Source of the DNA: Diplonema papillatum
Taxonomy: Eukaryota > Euglenozoa > Diplonemea > Diplonemida > Diplonemidae
Assembly (NCBI GenBank): GCA_030068145.1
Contig: JAPJBO010000699.1
Location: forward strand, 1 to 64,000
Direction of reading: 5' to 3'
DNA length: 64,000 bases
Shown here: positions 1-11,582 of the stretch, one piece after another
Layout of the letters: the number at the start of each line of letters is the position of its first letter
Position numbering within the stretch: the first letter of the stretch is position 1
Program-made: the position numbers and the translations under genes
The notes under the pieces: generated by a model
Databases searched by the model: none
Seen by the model: only the letters and a program-made list of their open reading frames with translations
Told to the model about the DNA's origin: nothing

Positions 1-1
1 G

Positions 2-1291
2 TTCTACCCCGAGCTCCGGACAACACCCTACAACGAGGTGTTGACAGTTCAGCTGGGTCTGAAGTCCCACGGCATACGGCATTCGGCCCTTACCTGGGTG
101 GCCCGGTTCGCGGACGACGGGGAGGATTCGGCACAAGTAGTGGGCCGTCACAAGCAGGTCGAGACGACTCGCCAATATATTCCTCACTACCTCTGGGGCA
201 GTGCTCAGGGTTCTGTTGCTCCCCCTCAAACTGCTCCAAAGGTGACCTGCCCGGTGCATCGGACAGCTGATTGTCCCGCAGAGGACGAAACAAGATCGGC
301 TGAAGAGCCCTCAGTCGCGTGGCCTGTCACCTTGAAAGACTTCTCTGACCTCTACGACTATGCCGAAACGTGGCTTAGTCAGGATCATGACTTACCGAAG
401 CCGAAGACAGCCACATGCTACGAGGGCGTTGTAGCTCCGGCTGTGTGCTCCACGGTCGAAGTCCTCAAGCTTGTATCTGACTTCCCGGGCCTCAGGACAC
501 ATTTCGAGTGGGTGAAGGAAACGAAGATCCGAAGTCTCATAGGCTACACCCGACCCTCCGCACCCGGTCCCCCAAACAGGAAGATGGCTCCACACGTGGC
601 CCGCCTCCTGGAGCTCGGCATCGTTGAAAACGTTCGCAGAAACGATTCTGAGAGGTGGTGTCATTCCGCCTTCTGTGTTGAGAAGTCTAAGCAAGGTCAG
701 CTCCGCTTCATTCTGGCTTGCACGGCCTTAAATGCCGCAACTTCCCATACCCCTTGCCCCCCCTGCGTGCTGCCCTCATACCCCTCGATGATCGAACGAA
801 TGATGGGCTTCCGCTATTTAGCTGAGTTCGACTTCAAGTCGTTCTTCTTCCAATTCCCTTTGGACGAGGACGCCCGCCGGTTCTTCTGCCTACGGGTGGA
901 TAACAAGGTTTACCGTTTGAAGGTCCTGCCCATGGGATACCGTGGTGCTCCACAGCTGGCCCAGGCAGTATCTGAGCTGATCGCAGAGCGAGCTAGGGAG
1001 GGGCATCCCCACACAGACAGTTTCGCCTGGATCGACAACTGCTTCTTCCTGGGTGCCGATCGGGCTGGAGTAGAAAGGGTTCAGCGGGATTTTGAGAACT
1101 TGTGTGAGAAGTATGGGCTGGTTATCGGCGAGAAGAAAGAGCCCTCATCCTTGTTTACCAGCCTCGGTCTGCAGGGCGACCTCCGCCTCAAGAGATGGCG
1201 ACTGGACCCTGCTTGGGTCGAGAAAGTTGTAGGTCCCGCTAAGAGACTGCTGAGCGGCACCGTCGCCCCGCTACGGTCCTGGTGGAGATAG
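2..1291 (+). pseudogene. Tyrosine recombinase C-terminus fused to reverse transcriptase
   Basis: The frame is open from base 2; a GTG at 38 is not a real start. The first ~60 residues carry the recombinase signature: HGIRHSALTW supplies the H-x-x-R box, GRHKQVETT the second His region, and the Tyr in RQYIPHY fits the nucleophile. The RT follows: motif A is FDFKSFFFQFPLDED, motif B is VLPMGYRGAP, and the catalytic C box reads FAWIDNCFFLG, so the usual second Asp is Asn. The protein would copy element RNA into DNA and the recombinase would integrate it. The frame ends at TAG 1,289-1,291, but the same frame goes straight on into RNase H, so this is probably a recent nonsense mutation in one polyprotein or, less likely, a programmed stop. 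Confidence 0.8.
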
Positions 1292-1906
1292 GCAGGCTGT
1301 CTCATATGGAGGCAGCATGTACTGAAGAAGCCTTTCGCCGAGCTGCTGCTGTTGTTACGGTGGATGTCGGTGGTCACCCGGAACGGGCACCTGCAGGACA
1401 GAGCCTTCTGGCAGGCCCATAAGACGATTGATGGTGAGCTGCTCATTCTCCTCCGTCGAATGGTTACAAGGTTGGAAGACAATGCCTATGTGGGCTGGGA
1501 GCAGCCTCCCACAGAGAGGGTGCACGGGTCTTCTGATGCCAGTGGTGTAGGTTGGGCCTACATCAAGGGCGAGGCCCATTACGGAGTTTTCCCGAAATGC
1601 TTGACTAAGTCCCCTATCTATCTGAAGGAGCTGTACGCGTTGTACATGTTGGTCCGCGGCCACTCCCGTACTAACACTCTTTTGGTGGTCGGCGTGGATA
1701 ATAAGGCTGTGATTGGAATCATCAGGAAGGGCTATTCCCTAAAGCCAGCAGCCATCCTATGGCTGAGGGCACTGCAGGACGCATTGAAAGAGCTTGACAA
1801 TCACCTGGAAGTTTATTACATACCGACGGACCAAATGCCTGCTGACGCCTTCACCCGGTTATCTATTCAGCGGTCCTGTTGGAAAGAAGTCTGCGACACG
1901 TTGTAG
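1292..1906 (+). pseudogene. RNase H domain of the YR retrotransposon
   Basis: This is the same reading frame as the upstream RT, resumed after one TAG. All four acidic residues expected of an RNase H catalytic centre are visible in order: SSDASGVGWAYI, KELYALYMLV, VGVDNKAVIGII and PADAFTRL. The product would degrade the RNA strand of RNA:DNA hybrids during retrotransposition. The ATG at 1,352 lies between RT and RNase H and is probably not an authentic start. The frame ends at TAG 1,904-1,906. Because the domain is intact, the copy may be young, with one disabling stop. Confidence 0.8.
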
Positions 1907-2861
1907 GTGAAGGCCTCCAATAATACAAGGGGCCGGCACGTACAAACAAACACACGCCTATTCTTTTTTTGCAGTGGATTTTTTCAAACGCCACGCACCG
2001 GCGCCAACCGGGAGCTTTGGAGTGAGCAAAACGGATCCTCTTGCTTGGGTTTTCCACAGAAGGGTCAAGCCTTTTGAAAAATGGAGCCTTCGGGGTGTCG
2101 GGGGTGGTGCTTTCGTGACGCCGTGGCATGAAGAATTCGTTGGAAAGTAGACTCGAACGCTATCGTAGGACTCGCAGAAGTCGGTTGGCTCACGCTTGCA
2201 GCCCGAAGAACCCAAGGCTTTGCCGTGTCCGAAGTCTCCCTCTCGCCAGCGAAAGAAGCAAACAAGCCAGAGCCTCTCCTTGCGCGCCATTCCGACACTC
2301 CAATCCCTCTTGGGTTTGGGCAAGAAGGTGATCCGCAATCACGTTCAGCTCCTCTACTCTGGGAGAAACCGGAAGCTCTCCGGAGATGGTACCTGCATTC
2401 CAACTCGTCCTCTTGGGAAAGGCCAGTCGACGGCTGTATGCAAGTGGGCGGAGGTCCTGGGACTGCGAAGGCGTGACTACCCCACAAGAAGGACTCGCTG
2501 TCTCTCTGTTCTGCCCCTGCCGCCATAGCCATCTTATCCTCGGCCAAGCACCAGTTTCTCCTCCTGCAACGCAACCTTGCCTTCAGCATGGCCATTATGA
2601 CTGTCATTCTGGTTATCAACCTTACTCCTCGCTCGGGTTGCCGTCTTCGACCGCGACCGCCTCTGATAGTTTGGGTTAGAATGCAAATAATCTGTGGCGA
2701 TTTGCGGTGGCGGTTATCTCTTCGTACGTGATGTGCCATGCTTTCGCCTCTTTAGCTCGACTTGATCGTCGCGCTCAGGCGCGCGTTTTGTGCCTCGCTT
2801 CTTCTTCGATTGCTCGTCCAGGTTCATCGGTTGCTGCACCGGCGCTTTCACACGCCGCACT
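1907..2861. other. No gene recognised
   Basis: Several overlapping ORFs of 60-224 codons occur on both strands, but all are low-complexity Arg/Ser/Pro-rich reading of GC-rich DNA without a recognisable domain. If the retrotransposon has a 3' non-coding end it should lie in the first few hundred bases; no terminal repeat could be matched to the window edge. Confidence 0.5.
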
Positions 2862-3494
2862 TCACTTTCTGGTGCTCGTGGCACACCCGCTCACTTCACT
2901 TTTCGTGTTCCGTAGCGTCGTTGAACACCGCCCAACTCGCCGCACGCTCCGCCCTTCCACCTCCGTACGTTGGAAAAGATCCATCCCCACGCCTCGCCGC
3001 TGAACTCGTGCCGTCGTCAGCTGTGTCTCGAGCACTTCCATCGTCTCCGTACCACCACGGAAGATCGGCCTCATCTCGTACCCCGTGAGGCACGGCGGGG
3101 CTCCCACCGTTCTCAGCGACCCTATCTTCTCCAGTTTCCTGCCTGGCAGAAGCGGTCCGTCGCCGTTTCGCTCCAGCGCATCCCCGACGGGTTTTAAAAG
3201 TTTTGCGAGTACCCTCGCACGCATGCTCAACGGTGTCCCGTCCGTCGTCGCTACGACACTGCCCGGAAGATCCAGTTTGGTGCACACTTCAAAGTCGACG
3301 GCGAGCTCCGCCATCGAGACGTCACCCGCCACCGACCAGCACATCCCATCCAGCCAATACTGCAGCGCCCGGAACCACCTCTCTCCTCCGACCGCCGCGA
3401 AGGTCTGCGGTCCCGCGATCGCTTCGAAACCCGGCCGGCGCGGGGCCTCTGATAGAACATTTCCTGCTCTCCTTACCGCAGCTGATCCTGTCAC
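2862..3494 (-). pseudogene. Retroelement-like protein fragment
   Basis: The minus strand holds a 210-codon frame of normal protein composition. A central block reads RWFRALQYWLDGMCW followed by VSMAELAVDFEVCTKLDLPG. From memory, this pattern (aromatic-rich helix, then V-S-x-x-E-L-x-x-D-F-E) resembles the region after the RT domain in LINE-type proteins of dinoflagellates and green algae. No RT motifs precede it on the minus strand above 3,494, so it would be a 5'-truncated copy. The Arg-rich last ~50 residues may be out of the original frame. The family assignment is tentative; the coding look of residues 30-140 is better supported. Confidence 0.4.
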
Positions 3495-4705
3495 TACCTG
3501 TCAAACCGTGACTCCCAGTCTGTCCTTCCTTCTCATCCTACTCCGTCCTCTTCGGGGCACGCATAGCACATGCCGCTCTGCGCAAATTGGGGCCGTAATA
3601 CTGCACCTTTGTAGCTCTTCCGCCCCACCTTCGCCAGGGCCGACTGCAAAAAGTGGTGGCCACAAAGGAATTCCCCCCCGGAATTCACCGATTTCGGCCT
3701 GGACCAGGTGGCGTGTCTCCTGGGGTCTTTTTGATCTTGATACGCTCGAAGTACCCGAAATTGCTTATTTTGTGACGAAAAAGTGCAAGTAGCTTAGAAA
3801 TGCTCTCCAGGACCCAGGGCTGCATCCCTGAAGCCCTCAGCACAAGAACAAGGAACGAAAGGAAAAAGCGAATATCGCCGGAAACACAAAAAAAGACACC
3901 CCCCCCCTGATGAAACATTTTCCCCCCATGTTGTACTACGGGGGAACTACGGGGAACTGGCCCACCGACCACACCACTTTGTAGTTGTATTGTTTTCTCC
4001 CCCTCTAGCCTCCGTCGAGATGAGCACAAGGCAGTCCCTTGAGTCTTTTAGTGTTGCTGCGGGGAATAGTTGACTAGCTAACTGGGATTGTGGGAGTCGG
4101 AGACCTAACGTAACCTTAGAGCAGGCCCCGAGCTCCCCTTTCGTGAGAAAAGGCGGAGAATAGAAACACCTTCTTTCATCAGTAGCTGTTGGGTCGAGAG
4201 CTCGAGAGCTGCGACTCAACCATTCTCTTGAACGTGTGCAGGGTTTGGCATTGTCCTATAGATTATAACATTCGAACCTTCACACAGGAGCAGCCGGAAC
4301 CCAAGGAAACGGAGTAGCTGACAGCGGAGAGGACTATAGAGGGAATGCAGAAGCCCGGCGCGCTGCCGAAAGGGAACGCCGCGTGACGGAAAACGAAGGA
4401 CCGACCGAGAACATCAAACGAAGCAGCTGAACGGGCGGCAGGGGGGGGGGGGGGGGGGGGGAAGGACGAGGGCGAGCGAATGCAAATTGGTGTGGTGTTT
4501 AGCGCACCCATTCCAAGCCCGTCCTTGCAAGCCCTGCCCCCCCGCCTCCGGCGAGCAACAAGCAGTCGCTTGACACCGTAGGCCAGGCAGTGGTAGACCA
4601 CTCGTCGACCACGTGTGTTGCAGTGGTCACCCGTGGGCCAGACAGTTGTGGACTAGTGGTCGACCACTTGTGTTGCCGTGGTCACACACTCCGTCGTTCC
4701 GCGCT
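3495..4705. other. Intergenic; repeat fragments and poly-G tract
   Basis: No gene is seen. On the minus strand, about 3,968-4,020 matches + strand 59,106-59,155 (shared core GGCTAGAGGGGGAGAAA). At 4,056-4,074 lies CTGCGGGGAATAGTTGAC, shared with 7,023 and 63,369. A run of about 21 G occupies 4,441-4,461. ORFs crossing these stretches are composition artefacts. Confidence 0.55.
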
Positions 4706-4882
4706 GACGATGAGGTCCAGCCTCAGGAAGGCTGCTGGAGTTGGAGAGGGTGTGCCCGAGTCGCACCCGAAAAAACGGGTGTGGTACAACCAACTCGCGT
4801 GTAAATCCACACCCGAAAAGCGGGTGTGGCCCCCGCTTTTTTAACTCCGCCTTTAACTCCAGCTTCTTCTGAGGCTCCACCG
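4706..4882. mobile_element. MITE-like element, family A
   Basis: The left end is related to GGTCCAGCCTCAGGAAGGCT and the right end to AACTCCAGCTTCTTCTGAGG, forming imperfect inverted ends. The interior carries ACCCGAAAAGCGGGTGTG-type palindromic modules. The same inverted ends recur at 25,139, 35,866 and 40,668, which defines a short non-autonomous family. No transposase or clear target duplication is visible. Confidence 0.5.
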
Positions 4883-7200
4883 TGTTTGTGTCCGTGGCTA
4901 AAGAAAGGCCGAAAACACGGCGCAGATGCTGCACGTATCAACCCGCCGTAACACACCGTGCTGATCGTGTGGAAACGCACGTGGCAAACGCGGGTTTGCT
5001 CATCAATAATTGGGCCGCCGGCTAGGCACACGTTTGGAGCAGGCACGCTGTCGTGCCGGGAGGAGGAGACGGTGTCTTTTAGCGGTCTCACGACCGTCAA
5101 GACGGCATCCCGAAACGCTGCCCCAGGGCGAGTACGCTGCCACCAGTGGGGTATTGTTCTTGACAAAAGTGCGTTTTGCTAGACACAAATACTTCGCCCG
5201 GCCAGCTCGAAAAGCGGACAAAACGACTCCACTGGGTGCCCCCCGGCACGACTCCTCGGCAGACATCAACAAAAACAAAAGAGAAAATAAACAAGAAGCA
5301 GCAGCCCACCCCCCGATCTCGCGGCCAGCAGATTTACTCCGGTTCGGCTTTTTAGCCCTAATCCATTCTCGTGCGCAGCACGCTCGAGAGACGATGTAAT
5401 CCTGGCAATCGGGTGCAGAAAAAAGAGTCATCTTTCCGTGCAAAAGAGTCTTCAAAGCTCTCCGCTGCTGATAAGTACCGTGGGGATTAGCCCCCGGGGA
5501 AAGCGGCATTTTTTACATTCACACGTGCTGGTCGGAAAAAACATCACCCATCTCCCCCCGTGTCAACAAGCGTAGCCCAAGACGAAGATTAACACCCTGT
5601 ACGAATGCATGCGTTTTGAGTAGAGCACTCTTGCCGCGTTTCGGGTGTGCCTCACCCTTCTGCTTGCTGGAGTCTGTGACTCTAGCTCTCCTTTGGTGGT
5701 GCAGTGCTCGAGAGGAAGCCTGAAAAAAAATAAAGAAAAGACATGTCAGAGGCAAGTCTTTCTTGTGGCACACTCCCCCACGTGATTTTCCTTTTTTTGA
5801 CCAGTACGAATGTGCCTCAAATTGTTGGGGGGGGTTTCTGCAGTCACACATCACTCGAACACACGGTGCTCTCCAGTCACAGGAGCCGGAGTGAGAAGAC
5901 AGAGGGCAATTTTTTTGTTTAAGGTTTGGACAGTACTGTCTGCCTCTCGTGCATGCTTGATGCTAAGATCAAGTCTTCTACGAAGAAAAGACTCAAGCGA
6001 ACTTTTAACTCTAAAAGAGGTGGCGAGGACCGGGGTAAACTTGGGGCCCGCTTTTCGGGTATATTACTCGGGCACGCACTCTTATCTCCAGCTTCTGAGA
6101 CCTCCCACCGTGTACGAACCGTGGTAACACCTGCCTCACCACCTGACGCCCGCTTCGATGGTCGACCGGAGACCCTCAGGTACCGGACCTTTAAACCACA
6201 AACGACGCTAAAATTATCGGCTCCAGCTTCTGGATGCTAGAGCTCACCGTGCACGGCACAGCCTGGACCTTGCGAGACAATGCGCAGGATAGCCGGAGGT
6301 GTGCCGTCTAAGAGTTAGATCAACATTTTCAGTAAAGTAACCGCGATCAACAACTGATAAAAAAGAGACAGCGAGAAAAAAAAAAACCGCGCAGAAGAAA
6401 AAAAAGATAAAAAAAAAAAAGATAATAATAATTTGAAAAAATTGAAGAAGAAGAGCTTTTTCCTTCCCGCGCCGCCCTTCAAAACCGCCCCTCCCGTTTT
6501 TTTTTTTTTTTTTTTGCGTTCATTCCCTTTTTCTTCGGCTGCGTATTTGGTGTGTACTACGCTACGAGGCACACACCCACACGCTGTTCCGCGTATTGTA
6601 GTTTACCGCGGGAACTGGAGCAAAGCGCGCTTCAGCCGGTCTACCCGTGAAATACCGCCATACAATGTTAAAGGCACCAGCGACGCTCTGGGCCGTTGTG
6701 TTAGACCGTGGTGCTCCGTGCTATACTCCGAGGCTAGACGGCAGATTATCTGTAGCGATGGCCGCATGGTGATAGACAGTGGCATGCAAAGCGACGCAGT
6801 TCCAGGTCACGGGGGCTAATCTCCGCCCTCAGGGGGTGCCCATTGTTGAGCTCAACACAGACACACGCCGATACGCATCCTAGCGGGAGGATCCGCGACA
6901 CCTGCTAGCCACCGCCTCTTTTTGCTTTTGTTTTTGGCGTTGTTTCTGAATTGAGCCATTCGACTCTTCTTCCTCTTTTTTTGTTATATTTCTCATTCCA
7001 TTCTTTTCGAAAGAATGCAAGTTCTGCGGGGAATAGTTGACGAGACCTCTTGAGTCTGTGCTGCTCACGACTGCGGCAGTCGGAAAACCCATCGGAACCT
7101 GGACCGACTCTCCGCAGAAGCGAAGAACGACAGCACGTTCTTCTTACCCACCCTGACCGAACGAATCTGCGGCAATAATCTGCTGTGGTCAGTTCAAGCA
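4883..7200. other. Intergenic; decayed repeats
   Basis: No gene is seen. A fragment at 4,873-4,931 belongs to the dispersed family best preserved at 38,643-38,825. A 3' half of MITE family A lies at 6,040-6,125 (CTCCAGCTTCTGAGAC). The stretch 6,355-6,510 is A-rich then T-rich. At 7,023-7,140 is a relative of 63,367-63,500 that includes GCGAAGAACG and ACGTTCTTCTT. Confidence 0.5.
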
Positions 7201-7406
7201 TCAGTTCCGAAAATGTTCTCATGACCGTGGCGGTTGGATCCGTGTCTCCGTTGTTGTCATGAACTGCAACCCTCAGTTCCGAAAATGTTCTCATGACCAT
7301 GGCGGTTGGATCCGTGTCTCCGTTGTTGTCATGAACTGCCTCAGTTCCGAAAATGTTCGCATGACCGTGGCGGTTGGATCCGTGTCTCCGTTGTTGTCAT
7401 GAACTG
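7201..7406. repeat. Tandem repeat, ~68 bp x 3
   Basis: Three near-identical direct copies begin at 7,201, 7,273 and 7,341. Each starts TCAGTTCCGAAAATGTTC and ends TTGTTGTCATGAACTG. The first carries a short extra CAACCC at its 3' end. The low divergence indicates recent amplification. Confidence 0.9.
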
Positions 7407-8117
7407 ATCAAAGATTCCTCTCCCACCACTTGAGCTTTCTCTTTTTTTTTTTTTTTTTCATTCTTGTTTTCCTTTCTTTTTTTTTCAAGTGTCCTTTTTC
7501 TTTCGTTTTTTTTTTTTTTTTGCATTGTTTTCCTTTCTTTTTTTAAACGCCGTTCGGTCATCCATAGTTGCTTTCCTTTCGTAGCTTGACGAAGTCGTCC
7601 TGGTGCCGCGATGCCAAAGCCTACTCATCAATCGTAACCTATGTTGTGGATGTGGCACGGACTGAGCTAGGTCCAACGCAACAAGCATGCTGCGGTTTGC
7701 CCGCCGTTTAGAGAAATGCGTTTTTATCAACCTACACCTGTGTGATCAAACCAAGGAATAGGTTCGACCCGATGTAGACTCATGCCGGTAGAGCGGCCCG
7801 CCCCGGAGTCCCTATATACGCCCCATCTACGTGGTTTTGTGGCTTATCTGGCGCGAGATTGCACTCATGAGTTGCTCTTGAGGCGGTCCCGGAATACCCG
7901 GGTTTGACTTACAAACTTGTGGCAAAGTGCTGCATCCTTTGCCTTGTTCTTGTCGCGCACTTCTCCTTGGATCGCCAACGCCCGCTTCTTGTCACCGCAC
8001 TGTTTCCCGCCGCGGCTTGTTCAAGTGCCCTCTCGCCCTTGACTACCCATTTGTCAAGGGATATATATTTTTTACCTCATGGTAATGCCCCTCCGCCTAA
8101 GTGGAAACGTGCCGGGG
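7407..8117. other. Intergenic; T-tracts and one arm of a direct repeat
   Basis: Long T runs occur at 7,440-7,545. The segment 7,778-7,905 is about three-quarters identical to 9,878-10,010 (shared GACTGCACTCA-like and GGCGGTCC-like blocks) in the same orientation. No gene is seen. Confidence 0.5.
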
Positions 8118-8201
8118 CGGAAATATGTTGGATCGGACAAAATGGTCCAACTGTTTTGGTCGTGGCGCGGTCCAACTTCTGTCCGGTCCAACATATTTCC
8201 G
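8118..8201. repeat. 22-bp inverted repeat forming a long hairpin
   Basis: The arms at 8,118-8,139 and 8,180-8,201 are reverse complements with one mismatch (core GGAAATATGTTGGA). The 40-nt loop contains further GGTCCAAC blocks. It could be a minimal MITE, a small-RNA precursor or a foldback remnant; the sequence alone does not decide. Confidence 0.75.
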
Positions 8202-8377
8202 TTCCAACTTTTTCCTGCTTACCCCAAAGCAGCGTCTAACCGTGTCCGGTAGCTCGGAAACACTGATCGACAGCACCACAACATGGGTCCAGTAGCTCGG
8301 GACCTGTACTCAGCAGCACCAAAGCTGCGTCAAATTGCGTTTGGTTGCTTTAGTTAGGTTGCTTAAGGGTCTTTTGC

Positions 8378-9056
8378 GTTTGGATACTTTGTCCGACAAC
8401 CATATACCCTTTCAAACTGTACCCGCTAGCCCAGATGATGTCCGACGACCGTATAGCTTGTCAATCTGTGTCCGCTAGCTCAGAAACTGTGTCCGACTAC
8501 CATGTAGCTTGTCAATCTTGTGTCCGCTAGCTCAGAAACCACCACATAGCTTGTCAATGTGTGTCCGCTAGCTCAGAAACTGTGTCCGACTACCATGTAG
8601 CTTGTCAATCTGTATCCGATAGCTCAGAAACTGTGTCCGACTACCACATAGCTTCACAATCTGTGCCGCTAGCTCAGAAACTGTGTCCGACTACCATGTA
8701 GCTTGTCAATCTGTATCCGATAGCTCAGAAACTGTGTCCGACTACCACATAGCTTGTCAATCTGTGCCGCTAGCTCAGAAACTGTGTCCGACTACCATGT
8801 AGCTTGTCAATCTGTATCCGATAGCTCAGAAACTGTGTCCGACTACCACATAGCTTGTCAATCTGTGCCGCTAGCTCAGAAACTGTGTCCGACTACCACA
8901 TAGCTTGTCAATCTGTGCCGCTAGCTCAGAAACTGTGTCCGACTACCACATAGCTTGTCAATCTGTGTCCGCTAGCTCAGAAACTGTGTCCGACGACCAT
9001 GTAGCTTGTCAATCTATGTAGCTTGTCAATCTGTATCCGCTAGCTCAGAAACTGTG
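8378..9056. repeat. Tandem array of 50-51 bp units, ~13 copies
   Basis: The units follow TGTGTCCGACTACCAYRTAG then CTTGTCAATCTGTRTCCG and CTAGCTCAGAAAC. Two unit subtypes (TATCCGATAG and TGCCGCTAG) alternate in the middle, suggesting a two-unit higher-order period. The first copies (8,378-8,480) are the most diverged, and one copy near 9,010 is truncated. Confidence 0.9.
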
Positions 9057-11582
9057 CCGTCACATTCGCGATGCGGTTGTCCGTGAAACAGGATCTCTAC
9101 TCGTACTGGTCCGCTGGACCCTATCGAACAGTACGCGTTCTTTTCTGAAACCATGTCCAGGAAAAGGGTCGACATCCCTGAAACGGCACCGATTCGGTTT
9201 GAAGTATCTTGTTCTGGCTGCAGACTGGTTACACTTTGGTATTGTCAGCGTATACTGGTAAGATTGACACGGACCCTGGCCCCGGGAAAGTTGGTGAGCG
9301 TGAACTTCTTGCAGCTGCGGCTCTGTATACATGAACAACGTCTGCACAAGCATATCCCTAATTTTGCACCTTAGGATTCCATGCGTGTGCGGCGGAACTG
9401 TCCGCAAAAACTGGAACGCGATCCCACTTTTTAGCAAGTCACAGAAGAAGCGCGGCCGCCCTTCCCTGTTGGATAGCGTTGTCGCCATATTAGGGACGGT
9501 CATAACGAGAAGACGACAGCAGACTAGTGCCGCATCATGTCAACCTTTCGACTTCCAAGGGCGGCAACGGAAAGATATGCTTCGAAAGCGCAAAATTCCA
9601 GCCCCAGAATGCCAAAAAGCGCGGAGACACTCCATAAAAATGAAGACGGGGGAAAAGGGGGGAAAATTGGAAATAACTCTGTAGATGCTTGGTCGGAGTT
9701 CGGTTCGGTAAACACATTTCCGGTAGACGCTAAAAGAATTGGAACATCCGACCATAGTCGCCCCGCAGGCCCGGAGCAGTGGCCGGTGCCGGGGCTCAGC
9801 CCTGCATTTGCCCCGGCCGCGGGGCCGTTGGCGCCCACTCCGAGACCGCAGTGGCGAAACAGTTGAAGTGGCTTGTCAACTCGATGTGTACTCTTGCCGG
9901 TAGGGGGGCCCGGCCCCGGGGTCCGCATAAGCCCCATTTCGCGTGGTTTCGTGACCATCTGGCGAGAGACTGCACTCAGAAATTGCTTTTTGGAGCGGTC
10001 CTGGAGCTTAAGAAGTAAGGGGGGCGGGTATGTGACATATGCTGTTTTTACCGATGTTTAACCGATTCTGGTCCAGATGAAAAATCGGAGCATCGAGACC
10101 ATAGTTGCCCGCAGGCTGGGCGAACGTTACCTCGCGGATCAATGGCCCGTGCCCCCCCGCCCCTCACGCTTTTCAGACGACGCTTTCGTGTAATGCACCA
10201 AAATTTGTCAACAACACACCAACACCAGAACACCCAAAAAAATAAAGCATCCAACAACGGGAGGAAAATTAATCAAGATCACAAAGCTTAGAGAAATTAC
10301 CACACAACTGCCATTCCCCTGAGCATTGCAAAAAAAAAAAGTCGAAGCACGCACCTCGCTTGAAGAAAAAGAGAAAAAAGAAGCCACTTTTCTTGTGACG
10401 GTGTGTGTTCAGTCGGGCCGAATCCCACTGCAGAAAAAAGAAACAAACAGTACACCGACTCATAGAGCTTTCGAAGCACAATATACAACGAAGGACCAAC
10501 CAAAGAAGTTAATCAAGTGAGAAGAAAGTCAAATTGCGTCAAAAAAAAAGGCAACACGCAAGGACCAGCCTTTGAACCTCCTCAAAAGACAACGTGGCCA
10601 AACAACAACTTCCGTCGGTAGAGGGGTGCTGCCTCCGAAGGAATCCATCCGCCATCAGGGTGTTAGTCTGACACTTGCAGTCGTGTTCGGAGGAAAACTC
10701 CTCTCCACACTTCGTAAAGGAAAAGAAGACGCTCGAATAGAAGTTTTGTTCGTCTTGAGGTTAGAAATTGCACACCCCCCCCTTTTTTCTCTTATCCCTC
10801 TCCCAAAACATTGAGCCGAGTTCTTTTTTCTCTTCCTCCCCATCAGTCAAAAGTAACCGCAGAAGCAGCAAAGCAGAAAGGCTAATCCACAAATACCGCT
10901 AGAAAGGTGACACAGGCTAATCCACAAATAACGCTAGAAAGGTGACACCAACAGCGTAGCCCTGTCGGTTCCACACGCATTTTCGTGGGCTCTCCCTCTT
11001 TTTCTTTTTTTTTTTTTGCACAAGCACCCGATTCGTAGGAAAAAGGTAGCTTACTTGCCAGTGTCCCTCCTTTCGTACGTGAAACAGCAGAAGAAGAAAA
11101 GCGAGAAGGAACTTGCTGGGATAGTTATACGCGCGTAAAAAACGCAGGTGCAAAGCTGAAAAAACTTAGTGTGTCTGTGATCGTTTTTTTATTTTCTCCT
11201 CCTTCTTTTTTCCCCCGCTTGTCTTCTCTGGTACTTCCTGCTTGGCGCAAAGAAGACCAGTGAAGCAGAATCCATCAACAACAAACGCAACAAAACGCTC
11301 CCCCCCAAAAATAACAAGCAATAGAACGCAAGCAAGAGGAAAAGGGTCAGAAGACAATTAGCTTCGCTGGGATTTAGATTTTCTCCCGTCCAGGCTCTCG
11401 TTTTTGTTTCTTCTTCTTCTCGTTCTTCTTCTTCTTCTTTCTTGTTTAACGAGAAAAGGTAAGTCCATCTCCCAGAGGTTATTCACTCAGACCTTCTCTC
11501 ACTTCGTCTACGCGTTCCTTGCGTAGTTTTCCGGGCTTTTTGCCCCTTTCGTCGAAAACCCGCCAAGATTACGCTCAAGTCG
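9057..11582. other. Intergenic; direct-repeat arm and small duplications
   Basis: The stretch 9,878-10,010 is the partner of 7,778-7,905. A second pair (9,738-9,790 and 10,085-10,150) shares GACCATAGT-GCC-CGCAGG. A 37-bp unit with CGCTAGAAAGGTGACAC is duplicated at 10,881-10,950. TTC-rich DNA with a GTAAGT donor-like site at 11,460 precedes the next gene and may be its leader. No protein-coding exon could be supported. Confidence 0.5.

Larger units (their letters stand above)
1..1906 (+). mobile_element. YR (tyrosine-recombinase) retrotransposon, 5' end outside window
   Basis: One reading frame, open from the window edge, encodes the C-terminal part of a tyrosine recombinase, then a reverse transcriptase, then an RNase H. 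In DIRS-type elements as I know them the recombinase follows RT-RNase H; recombinase before RT is the order I associate with VIPER/TATE-like elements of trypanosomatids, so a VIPER-like affiliation is inferred. No LTRs or split direct repeats could be recognised because the left end is missing and nothing after 1,906 is clearly terminal. A single in-frame stop interrupts the frame at 1,289. Confidence 0.8.

Noticed and set aside
2065..2739. 224-codon minus-strand ORF next to the retroelement fragment
   Set aside because: It is in a different frame from the 2,862-3,494 fragment and is low-complexity, with no motif.
7778..10010. LTR retrotransposon with 7,778 and 9,878 as LTRs
   Set aside because: The copies are only about 130 bp and diverged, there is no gag/pol between them, and no TG-CA ends or target duplication were found.
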